Below, in pieces: positions 1 to 9,701 of a stretch of 64,000 nucleotides of DNA. The stretch comes from Oscheius tipulae (taxonomy: Eukaryota > Nematoda > Chromadorea > Rhabditida > Rhabditidae). Each line of letters starts with the position of its first letter. The stretch's first letter is position 1. A model generated the notes under the pieces. That model searched no databases and was not told the origin of the DNA. It saw only the letters and a list, made by a program, of their open reading frames with translations. The stretch covers positions 186,001-250,000 of the forward strand of contig JASJZH010000002.1 in the NCBI GenBank assembly GCA_037178975.1, given 5' to 3'. Both the position numbers and the translations under genes were made by a program.

Positions 1-374
1 TGGAAGGAGCCCGTCATGAGATGCACTCCAAGACCAAGTCAGGACCAGCCAAGTTGAGCTCCGCCGATGATCGTGAGCTTCGCTACTAACTGAAACCCCC
101 AAACATTCCAGAATTCTGCACGGATCAGAACATTGCCGCCACAGTCGACGCCGTCTTTGACAAGTACGGAAACCAGGGAATCGACGTCATTGCCACATCG
201 CTTAGTTACTACGTGAACCGACCCCAGTGGGCATTCCTGGTCTATCTACTAGTTCCAGGAGCCTCTGGTCTCATCACTACCGAAAATGCCTTCCAGGACG
301 ACAACTTCTGCATGAAGACAATGATTGTCGGACAGGACGAGTACCAGGTCTTTGGAGGCTACGTTTCAAACTAG
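1..374 (+). CDS. 3' end of an unidentified protein gene (5' end outside window)
   Basis: Two exons are visible: 1-72 and 112-374, joined over a 39-nt intron that starts GTGAGC, has a CTAAC branch-like site and ends TTCCAG. The join restores one open frame of about 110 residues ending at TAG 372-374. The reading includes the stretches SADDQFCTDQN, DKYGNQGIDVI and DEYQVFGGYVSN, with two cysteines in the last exon. No family was recognised. The frame, the short intron and the clean stop support a real gene; the start lies left of the window. The function is unknown. Confidence 0.6.
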
Positions 375-763
375 AGGAAAAGAAAGAAATAAATGTATGC
401 ATCATCTCTTATGTGATCATAAATGACTGTCTCTTTCTTTCAGTCTGTCAGTCTCTCTGTCTGACTCTGTCTCTCTGTCACTCGGTCTCTCTGTCTCTGT
501 CTCTCTCTCTCTCTAAGAAATTTGACACATTATTGCACAATATTTCCATGTGCACATTATTTCCTGTTCGCCCCTCCAGCGGACTATAATTTGCTAGAAA
601 AACTCAATTAGATCGAGCTATCATCGGGTAAAAGCCACCTGCCCACTCGTGTCGACCAAATTTGTACTGCTTAACGGCTGGTGTTTTGTCAGCAGGCAGA
701 GATCTTTAATTGTTTCAAATTTTTATGATAAGAAACGATTGCAGGTCGTCGGTGTAAGTCAAG
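375..763. other. Spacer with TCTCTGTC-rich run
   Basis: Between the first gene and the chemoreceptor gene. It holds a degenerate TCTCTGTC run at about 428-515 of the kind found in introns throughout the window. No coding signal was seen. Confidence 0.5.
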
Positions 764-2167
764 ATGATTACTGATTCTGAAGAAAACTGTGACATGCTAT
801 CCGAAACTGTCAGGACACTAGAGTATAAGGTGGGTCATCTGGACTACTAAGTGTGTTGTGTCTCTTTGTCTCTCTATCTCTGTTTTTATGTCTCTCTCTG
901 TCTCTCTACTTCAGTCTCTTTGACTTTAAATTTCTAGATTATCTGGGCCCTGTACGTAATTTTCTGCCTCCTTGCCTTGTTGGTGATTATTCCCATCTAT
1001 AAAAACATTTTTAAGTTTATGCTTTCTCCGATCACGATGGTCAGTTTCACCTTCTTTTTAATCATACTGGTTTCAGACACTAACAAGAATCAAGCTTCTG
1101 TTCAGTATAGTTTTCAGTATTTCTTTCACAGTAGCAGCGGTAAAATGTCTCAGTATTCTTATTCTCTGTCCAGATCTTCCACTTCTACAGTTACATGGCA
1201 GCTGCAGACTCTTGTGACTACATGTTCTATGTTAAGGACTGTTTCTGGTCCTTTCCTTTAGTCACATTCTGTCTGATTGGAATAGCCACAAGTCAGGTGA
1301 AAATTTGAGGGAAACAAGACACGAAAAACAGGCTGGACTGAGTGTCGCCCGTCTGCTGACTACGGTAAACGTTAGTGCGAAGTATGATGAGAGCAGAAAA
1401 GTGGGAAATGCACTGGCGGGCGGGGTGGTGAGCTCTGTCTCTGTTTCTGTCACTTGGTCACTTGCAGATCTTGATCACCCTGATCTCTCTCTGTCTTGGT
1501 CTCATAGAATCCGACCCAAACGAGCCCAGAATCTCATGTGCCCTCATCCCCACCTCCACTGCAAGAACTTCCAATCTGCTGTTCTATTTTCTCCTAGCCC
1601 TTGACTTCATTACACTTTTCATCTACCTCATTTCTTGGTATCGAAACAAGAGGCTGACTGAGGCCACGTGGTAATCTGAAACAGCCACTTTCTGACTTTC
1701 TAATTCAGGTACTCTCTGACGCTGAAGTTCAAAATTGCTGACAATTATCGTGGAATCAAGCTGTGCCTTCCAATTGTAGTCATGCACTTTGTCATGTTTG
1801 GATTCTACACAATTAGTGAGTTCTTAGTAGTTTTCTGATCTCGGGTTATTGTAAGAATGGCGAAAGTGGAACGATTCAGGTACCATTCAACTGAGAAACC
1901 AACGGACCTGGATGTCAAAAAACATTTACAATCAAATAGGACTAGGGTTATTTGTAAGTCATATCAAAAAACCAATGAAGACTATTTGCCTTCCAGATAG
2001 TTCCACTCTACATATTGGTTCAAAATCTTTTACTTTGCTACATTCTTCGAAGAGAGATAAGAAAACGACGAGATTTTCAAAGCTCTATCACTCAATCAGG
2101 ACAGCAGAATCAGACTGATACATACTTCAAAGGACTCTACAATCAATGGAATTCGACGGTTCAATAA
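764..2167 (+). CDS. Serpentine chemoreceptor, Sra/Srab-type 7TM GPCR
   Basis: A seven-transmembrane receptor assembled from about eight short exons, nearly all in phase 0. ATG is at 764 (MITDSEENCD); the stop is TAA 2165-2167. Successive exons give TM1 (IIWALYVIFCLLALLVIIP), TM2, an exon with ADSCDYMFYVKDCFW that resembles the DxCD loop of Sra/Srab/Srb receptors, a TM4-5 exon, then YSLTLKFKIADNYRGIKL, which matches the YSLSxRYQ-xEN motif of this superfamily, and a final basic tail (LRREIRKRRDF) ending in W-x-S-x-V-Q. The exon at about 1333-1428 is the least certain. No stop or frameshift was found, so it looks intact, of about 330 residues as usual for the family. The role is inferred from the family: chemosensory neurons, ligand unknown. 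Confidence 0.75.
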
Positions 2168-2689
2168 ATTGTTTCCCAATTACTCGGACAAGAAGACAGG
2201 TGGTTCGCGGGGACTAGTCACTAATTACAATCCTACAGGCGGAAGGACTGGGGAAAGAATTTCGCTGATGGTAGCGACACAAAGAGACAGAGTCTCACTC
2301 CCTCCTACGTTACACTCCATACAGAATTCGTTTTTTTTTTTAAATTTGCCCTCCTTTCTCCGATAGTAGAACTCGATAGGTCCATTTCTCAAGCGCCGAG
2401 AAACCTATTCATCAATTTTCTTCCGCAAGGGAAATATTTGTGTTATTTTCGAGCAAAAAACCCCTTGAAAAGGATAGACGAGCCCAACTTCACTTCTGCT
2501 CACGGATCTTTCTTCATTATTTGGCTCAAGCACTCATTTTCGCAAAATTGATATTTTGCAAAGCTGGAGATCTCGATGGATTCTACAAACTTGCCAGGTC
2601 GCCGCATCAGCCCGCTATCCTGCTTGCATCGCATTTGTCCCACCCGTACAGTCTCTTCGCTCGCGCTGCGCTGGAGTATATAGACGCGG
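2168..2689. other. Noncoding flank
   Basis: AT-rich 3' flank of the chemoreceptor gene passing into GC-richer DNA after about 2590. A TATA-like GAGTATATAGA lies at about 2673, just ahead of the structured repeat. No convincing gene. Confidence 0.4.
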
Positions 2690-2995
2690 CGAATCCCGAC
2701 AAAGCCAGGTCACACTGCTCAAAGAGGTCCGGGTTCGGGCTCCAACTGGCTGCCCCCAGGTTCTCGAATCTGGCTCTTGAGCACTGGCTTACGGCTTAGG
2801 TCGGGCAAGTTACCGGAGACTGCCACTCGGGTGACTTGTCTAAGTCCCTACCCTCGGGGTAGGGCCGCCCACTAGGGTGAATGCTTCGGGGTGGGATACG
2901 GGTAAAAAACGGGGCCGATCTTATCGAACCGTTAATTTCTTTGGTTCGATAAGATCGGCCTCAGTTTCTTCCTGCGGGGAGTTTTGCAGAAATTC
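2690..2995 (+). ncRNA. GC-rich structured repeat, possible ncRNA gene (copy A)
   Basis: The strand is assigned by the TATA-like box upstream. CCCGAC near 2695 can pair with GTCGGG at 2800-2805, closing a domain that contains another long stem (AAGCCAG...TGCTCAAAGAG with CTCTTGAGCACTGGCTT). Downstream are a CCCTACC/GGTAGGG hairpin and a perfect 18-bp hairpin at 2913-2960 (GGCCGATCTTATCGAACC, 12-nt loop). Positions 2802-2994 recur nearly unchanged, in opposite orientation, at 30387-30579. The base content and stems suggest RNA-level selection, but I could not match a known RNA class. It may equally be a mobile repeat. Confidence 0.45.
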
Positions 2996-4236
2996 ATCAA
3001 CTCTATTGATGGAGATTACTTTTCAGCCTATATATCTGAAGACTCTTCCATCATCTTCCTCTTTCAACAATGTTTTTTTGGGCAATGGTGTGTTGGCGTT
3101 CAGTGCAACTGAAAACAGCTGTGTGAGTCGGAGAGATATGAAGACACAGATACGCAGAGAAATAGAGTGTAGCGATAGTTCTTCCCTTCCTTCTTTCCTC
3201 CTGGCAGTCTCTCCATCTCGTGTCGTCTTCTAAACCTTTGGTTTGTTCTGGGTCGAGTCCGGATTTGTATTCATACGTCGACCATTCTAACGGGCTCTAG
3301 ACAGCTTTTTTTCCAGCTAAGCAATTTTTGCATATCAAGCTGAAGCTTTGCAGAACATCGCAAAACTGCAAAATTTGTACATAAACGCAAAAAGGTGTTA
3401 GGAGCTTTCTTCTGAATGTACGCAACTTTACGTCATTGTGAACCTCACCCGACGAGAACATGCGTATTCGTGCCATTATTTCTTCTTTCACTTCTCCACT
3501 CCAATCTCCCATTTCCGGCTATTTTTGCCATATTTCCTTGTTCCTATCCATGCAAAATCTTCATACACACCCTCCTATATTTTGTAACAATAGCCTCAAA
3601 AAAGAAAAAAACCGTTCAGAAATCGCATAATTCAGTCCTACAAAACATTACGACTTCTATGCTCAGCCTAAGCTCGATAGTTTTGCTATTTTTCTTGTTT
3701 CTGCAACTCTCTATAGCTAGGAAACTCGTTAGGAGCAGTCCCAGTAGGCATCAGAATAAAATAATCACGGTTCTTCGTTTATCCCTCCGGAAATTTCACT
3801 AAATATTGATGGTTCCTGCTTCTCGCCTCTATTCTTTTTTCTTGTCCATACCACTTTTGTACTCAGTAAAAACAAAAAAGAAGAAAAAGAAAGTCAAATC
3901 ATGACGTGTTAGAAGGTCAAAGTTTGATAATATCGCTGCAAAAGACGGAAAACTACAAAGACTGTAATGCTTAGGTTTCCCGTCGGAGAACAGCCGTAGA
4001 TCCATCTTCTGTCTTGTTACCGGCTCTAAAGCTCATTTCTTCCGTTCCTACGTCTCTCTATCCATATTCCTGCTCTATTTGAAACAGTGAAATGGTCAGA
4101 AATCGTGTCAAGACGGTTCAAATACAAAAAACGATCCTGAAATCAATAGCCAGTCTATTTCCAAGCCTCTTGCCTTTTTGGACCCTTTTTTCTATGCTTT
4201 TTCCTTCACAAACTATCCATTTTAGTACAAAAAAGC
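2996..4236. other. Noncoding spacer
   Basis: Mostly AT-rich sequence. Only short, composition-driven open frames are present. The last bases before 4237 (TTTTAG then TACAAAAAAGC and ATG) could be a trans-splice acceptor for the next gene. Confidence 0.4.
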
Positions 4237-5730
4237 ATGTTCGTCAATATCGATGAAGAAGACGACATTCTCGTGCCGTCGAACTCTACGAACCATAGCT
4301 ACCCGCCGAGCGATGGCTTCCTCGGCGGCGGCGACGCGCTCACCGACGACGAAATTCGCCTCGTGGGTCGAGAGAAGAGGGAGGAAAAAAGCGCTCACGA
4401 TTTTCCCCAGACGTCCTTCCTGCCCCGAGCCAGCCGGGCCGAGACACTAAAGCCCAACTTTGCCCAGAAGACTCTTCAAGACGCCGGTAGTTTATTTTTT
4501 CTCTAATAATACTAGAACGAGAAGGAGGCCAATAAATTCCTAATTTCCGCTCCCAAAATCCCCCTATTTTCAGGCTGTTCTCCCGAGGCCGTCGCCTCCA
4601 TGACCGACCGTTCTCCGAGCCAGCTGGACGAGGCCAGCCAGACGATGTCCGAGGCGGATTTGGCCAAGCTGAAGGAGCAGCTCCAGCGCGAGCGTCTGGC
4701 CCACTGGAATTCGCGCTCAATCTATCAGGGACTCGGGGTGGATGAGTTTGGAAAGTAAGTTTTCGTGTCATTTTTGATCCTAACAATTATACAAAATTTT
4801 AGCTATCTGGGACTGTCGCTGACGCGTCTCAACGACCTGCTGTGCAACATGAACGAGCACCTGCTGGTGATGAGACGCGAGCTGATCGAGCACGGCCAAG
4901 CGATTGGACAGCAGAGAAGGAGAGGAGGGCTGGCGGGACTCGGATTCAATGTGGGTTTCACTTTTTCAATATGTTTTTATAAAATGCAAATTCCGCTCCA
5001 TCTTTGTACAATTGTGTGTCGCGATAAACAAAAGCGTATACAACTTCATATCTTCCACAAATCGCCCGAGGTAGCTTTACGCGGAGACTTCCTCTAAGTT
5101 GGTCTGAGGGACCATTTAGGCTCAAAGGCTCTTTGAACTTATATCTGTTTCCACAAAGAAAACTGTTTCAGTGAGCTCATAGAAGCAGAAAACTCCCTGT
5201 AAATTGAATAATGCGAAGGATCGATTTCATGATCTCTCGCTATTGAGGGAAGTTTCGAAGCTGGCGCACCTTGGTGTCCATCTTTATCTATCCTTCAAAC
5301 TGCAAGGAGCCATTAACCCTTCTCTTCACTTCCAAACAACCCAAAAAAAATTAGTTTCCAAAAAAACTGAAAAAGTGCCCTACTATCTTTCGCAAAATTT
5401 TTGAGGAGAGCCTGGTCTTTTACCCTTTTTTGCCCATTTTGTAAAATTTCGAGCGGAAAAGTACAAGGTTTGAGGTGGACGGAAATCGGCGCCAGCTGCA
5501 GAATGTCAGTCGCTCCGTGGCCGAGGCCAGCCTAATGCTGGCTGTTCACGCTGAGAAGCTCGTCGACTCTATTATGGTATCTTTTTATGTCTGTTCCATT
5601 AAAAGTAGCCTTTTAGGACAGAGACGAAACTCCTCCTACCAGCCGCACCGTCAAGAAGATCTGCCTTGGGACGGGACTTCTTCTTACTGGCGGAACCGTC
5701 GTCTACGCTCTCCACCGCTACTTTATATAG
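4237..5730 (+). CDS. Tail-anchored membrane protein, family not recognised
   Basis: Six exons fit one frame: acidic N-terminus from ATG 4237 (MFVNIDEEDDILVPS), a linker exon, a helical exon with EADLAKLKEQLQRERLAHW, an exon with LTRLNDLLCNMNEHLLVMRR, an exon 5454-5576 (RKSTRFEVDGNRRQLQ), and a last exon 5617-5730 coding DRDETPPTSR, then a hydrophobic segment (ICLGTGLLLTGGTVVYAL) and HRYFI-stop. The protein of about 230 residues is predicted to be cytosolic with amphipathic or coiled helices and one C-terminal membrane anchor, as in tail-anchored ER or mitochondrial outer-membrane proteins. The acceptor before 5454 (TTTCGAG) is unusual. Exons 1-4 are much GC-richer than the flanks. The function is unknown. 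Confidence 0.65.
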
Positions 5731-6435
5731 ATTTAGTGTTATCTCCCCTTTTTTTGTTCTAAAATTGGTTTTCGTGTAGAAATGTAGGATTTGCCCCTTG
5801 ATTTCTGTATTTCAAAGACTTTAAATCAAAGTACCTAGCGTAGTAGAATCCTTGCGAAGATGCGACTAAACAGGAGCTGACTAAGCAATGTTTCCAATTT
5901 ATATACAACGGCTGTAGCATAGAAAAAGTTTTCCAAAGCGAGAGTTTCGATAAACTTGAAGGCAACGGTGTATGCAAGGGAATATCGAGCGCGGGAGGAT
6001 GAGAGCAAATTGGGTGGAATGACCAAAAAAGGCGAAGACGTGACCATCTGGAATTTGTGACACCGTCAATCGATTCCTCACAATTGCTTACTCCTAGATA
6101 AGGGTAGCACCAAAAAAAACTGACGAATTCCGTAGATGGCTAAGAAGATTTGCGAAAAACGACAAATCGACAGATTCTCACTTTTTTTTTAGTGATACCA
6201 AGGAGATGACTAGGGTGAGAAATCGGTTAAGCATGTGTCAGAAATACCATATGATCACGTTAAAAAGGTTTTAGTCTCTTTACCCAAATTAGTTTCTTTT
6301 CCCCGCGCTCGCAAGGCCATGAAAGCACCGGCTGCAACGCCTGACACCAAACCAAAAAGAGTAAAGAAAGACAAAAGAGACAGGAAGGTAGTTCGAGAAA
6401 CAGAGACGAAGCGATGCCCCCTCCTTCTTGTAAAG
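5731..6435. other. Noncoding spacer, possible 5' exons of the lectin gene
   Basis: AT-rich. A short lysine-rich open stretch from ATG 6319 (MKAPAATPDTKPKRVKKDK) could be a 5' exon of the next gene, but I could not find a splice that keeps the frame. Nothing else is supported. Confidence 0.3.
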
Positions 6436-8240
6436 TCCATCTTCACCACGCTCTCCTCCGACAATTTCCGAAACGACCCATTTCGTCCGAGACTCGTGTG
6501 AGCCGGCGGCATCTCGAATAAAGTCCACCGATAACGTTACAGTTGGTCTCAGGGGATCGCTCGACAATGTTCTGGAGACTTATCGTAGGTTTTGCTCACT
6601 TTTATGCCCAAATCCCCGATAGATCTCTCTACTTTCTGCTTGTCCAACAGTCGCAGCCAAGGTCTGTGATGGCTGGGACTGCAACAATATGCCTCCCTCT
6701 ACTAAAGCCTGCGACAGATGGGACTGTAACGGTAGCTCCGGAGGCTCGAAGCCTTGCGATAGCTGGGACTGCGGAGTAAGCGACAATACCAAGGTCATCA
6801 GAGAGACTCCCAAGAACTTTGGTACGTTTTTGCAGTCCTACGCAATGGTCTTTCAGCCCAAATTCTCCGCCTAAAATGCGAGAGTCTGCCCTACAAGGCT
6901 TTTTGGGATGCTAAAACAGTAATTTTTTACTTAGTCTGTCTGAAAAACGGTTCAGTTCATCTGCGTGGATATCCAGCCATCGGACAAGAAGTGCATGGTT
7001 CTTCATTTCTCCAAGGGAAAGATTGGACTCGATAGAATTTCGATGGATTTGAGGACGAAGCTGGATGGGCTGAGCATGATTGTGAGTCTATCGAAAAAGG
7101 GAAAATGAAAAAATTTAGGCACCTACGACTGCTGGAACTAACAGTATTAACTGTGTATGGGGTGAGTCTCTCTGTGTCCCTGTCTCTTTGTCTATCACTC
7201 TCTATCTCTCTGCCCATCTCCTTGTCTTTCTGCCTCTTTGCCTCTGTGTGTCTGCCTTTGCCTCTCTGTGTCTGCCTTTGCCTGCGTCTTTATCTCCCTA
7301 TTTGTCAGTCCTGTCTCTCAGTCTTCTTTTCCAATCCTAAATTTCCAGACTTTGGCTTCAACTGCACCAACTCAACCATAGTCGGAGATAGATGTGTCGA
7401 TGTGGTTACCAATGGTATGTGTTTCGCGTCTCTGTCAATCTGAAAGTTTACAGCTGACACCGTCATCAATGCTGCCAGTGCCTGTTCAAAAAAGGGCTTC
7501 AGACTCTATGTCTCCCATGATGACTCGGATATCCAGCAGTTGCTTGGTACTCTTTCTACCACTTACAGGCAACCAAATTTCCAGGACATCTCACACAATT
7601 TGCCGAGCCAGCTTTCTGGATCGGATTTGGAGCTCCTTCCACAACGTGGACTTTCGATGACGGTAGTCTTGTCGACTTTTTCAGATGGAAGGCAGCTAGA
7701 GGTAAACAAGCAAGTCTTTGATTGTAAAAGCAATGTTGTAGTGTTTTCAACAGTTTCTCAAGGTGGTCAGTTCCTTAGCAAGCCTACGGATAATGTGAAT
7801 ATTGGTTACATTGATGTTCAGAAGAGTACGGTAAAGTGAGTACAGAGATAGAGACAGAGACAATGACTGCCATTTTTCCAGAGCTCCATACGTCTGTTCC
7901 CGGTATATTGATTCCGATTACTTTTACCATGGACCCTTCAAAATGTAGTTTTTCTTGCAAAAAAACGTATTATTTTAATTTTTAGGACACCTGGCAAAAT
8001 TACCGACACATGGTAGGATTGACCTCTTCTAAAAATATTGATTTTGTAGGGACAATGAAGGTATCCAGATCAAGGATTGCTGGTAGGTGTTTGTAGTTCG
8101 AACCAACATTGTTTGCAAAATTATAGGGACTGCGGAAAGACTGATGGGATTGTTGATGGCTGGTATGGGAATGACGGATTTTGAAAGTAAAACCGGTTTT
8201 TAGGGGACCGTCGTCAAGAAGTAGATCTTCGAGATACTGA
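6436..8240 (+). CDS. C-type-lectin-like protein with N- and C-terminal WDC modules (5' end unresolved)
   Basis: About eleven exons, mostly phase 1 in the first half. The N-terminal part has a triplicated motif: VCDGWDC, ACDRWDC, PCDSWDC, each about 18 residues apart (exon from about 6651). A linker domain follows (LKCESLPYKAFWDAK, ICVDIQPSDKKCMVLHFSK), then the lectin fold: VGDRCVDVVTN, ACSKKGFRLYVSHDDSDIQQ, FWIGFGAPSTTWTFDDG and a closing APYVCSR, the usual order of nematode CTLDs. An in-frame TAG follows at 7946-7948, but splicing at 7944 instead continues the protein through tiny exons 7986-8012, 8050-8082, 8127-8162 and 8204-8240, giving ...TWDNEG, KDCWDCGK, DGWGPS and a basic end before TGA. 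Probably secreted, with possible carbohydrate or innate-immune roles as in the family; the ligand is unknown. The start and signal peptide were not found. Confidence 0.65.
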
Positions 8241-8361
8241 GAGTTTTGAAGGTGAAACAATAAACAACTTTGGGATTCTACCCCATCTAACGCATTCAAA
8301 TTTCATTTTTACAAGACAATGACTCTCGCACTGCCTCAGTTGACTGAGAATATCTGAATGC

Positions 8362-8409
8362 CGAGACAGTACGGGTGAGACACACACTTGCCTCTCTCGT
8401 ACTGTTTCG
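8362..8409. repeat. Inverted repeat of the GACAGTACGGGTGAGA motif
   Basis: CGAGACAGTACGGGTGAGA at 8362-8380 faces an imperfect reverse complement TCTCTCGTACTGTTTCG at 8393-8409, with a 12-base loop. Related copies of the motif occur near 56.4-57.0 kb and 63.15 kb. Confidence 0.55.
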
Positions 8410-8924
8410 ATTCCTCCTTTTCTAAATCAATCTAGGCGCCAATCGTAAGAATTGCTGAACATGAGAACTTTGCGGAAATTAGCCTCGTCTATAAAATATG
8501 CCCAAAATACAATCATCATTTGATTCCTTCTCTGGCATCCCGCTGGAAATGGAACATCTGATTATGGTAGTCCATAAAGTAGTGCCTACGACCATTCCCT
8601 TCAGAAGGCTTTTCTCTTTACACTTTCTGGAGACATCAGGTGAGAATGGCTAAGAACTTCGACCGGGACAATGTAATTCCTCCATAAGCCCATAAAATTA
8701 CTTTCCAGCTTGAGAGCACAAACCGGGTCAAAGTTTTCTAGCAGATCTCTAAGGACAGTACCGTCTTTCTTGGTCAGCACTGGGAGGAGTTTGATGGTCG
8801 CTGGAACCTAACAAACCAACAATATATTTTAGGCCGATGATGTAACAACAAAGAGCTGTGTTTATTGTAAAGTTTCGATGTGAAGCAAAAATATCCATCA
8901 GTATTAGCTGGTGACTGTGCTTCA

Positions 8925-9670
8925 CCCAGTGTGGACATGGGAGACAAATGTGTCTCTGTAGAAAATAAGGGTATGTCTCTGTCTCTTTCACATTGACTTT
9001 TCAGTTAACACCCAACAAGCTGCCGGTAATGGCTGGTACAAGAAAGTCATGACTCTTCTTGTAGTCCACCAAGACCGGGAAATTCAGTGTATTTTGCGTA
9101 CTTTCCTGTAAGCATACCCATGATAAATGTTCCGAGTTCTGATGAGAAACGAGGACGGAGCGGCATTCTGGACGGGTGTTTGAAATCCTTCGACTACCTG
9201 GGTCTTCCATGACAATATCCTAGTTGACTTTTTCAGATATACTGCTACTCAAAGTACGTTTGAACCGGGTTTGTAAGCGTCAAAGTTCACAGTTTTTGAA
9301 TCAGTTGGACAAGGAGCAACCTTCCAGAGCAAACCAACGAACCATTCAAACATAGGATATTCATGCCCAGAAGAGTTCTGAGAAGTGAGTTCAATGGAGA
9401 CAGAGAAACAGTGACTGAGAGAGACTAACCATTTTTTTCAGATCCCATTATATTTGCCTAAGAGAAAACGACTACATTGGCAATTATACTGGTATGGCTG
9501 CAATGGGTAAGTTTCATCGGAGCTCTCAGTTTCTCTGCTTCCCCGTGCTTACCTGTCTTTCTGTCTTATAATCTCTCTGTCTCTCCATTAGATTTGTTCA
9601 GAAAGAAGACTGACAGTTGGGATTGCAGCGGAAGTTCAAGCTCAGGAAGCAAAGATACTTGGTTAGTGAA
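8925..9670 (+). pseudogene. Decayed paralogue of the C-type-lectin-like gene
   Basis: Segments follow the upstream gene in the same order but with damage: SVDMGDKCVSVENK (compare VGDRCVDVVTN), an exon beginning VNTQQAAGNGWYKKV, AFWTGV-stop-NPSTTWVFHDN (compare AFWIGFGAPSTTWTFDDG), QGATFQSKPTNHSNIGY (compare QGGQFLSKPTDNVNIGY), RSHYICLRENDY (compare RAPYVCSRYIDSDY), and finally KKTDSWDCSGSSSSGSKDT with the WDC motif at about 9606-9660. The last exon again ends TG before a GT donor, as in the intact copy. The in-frame TGA in the lectin core, and the lack of recognisable 5' exons, argue for a pseudogene left by tandem duplication. A working gene with different splicing is less likely. Confidence 0.65.
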
Positions 9671-9701
9671 CCTTTGCTCTTCGGCTTACAGCAAAATTTA
9701 G

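Noticed and set aside
2877-3233. Open frame over the structured repeat, repeated at 30250-30504
   Set aside because: The shared peptide is just the translation of the duplicated DNA repeat; it has no gene context and includes the hairpin.
8540-8900. 5' exons of the lectin pseudogene
   Set aside because: No stretch here aligns convincingly with the N-terminal WDC or linker exons of the intact gene.
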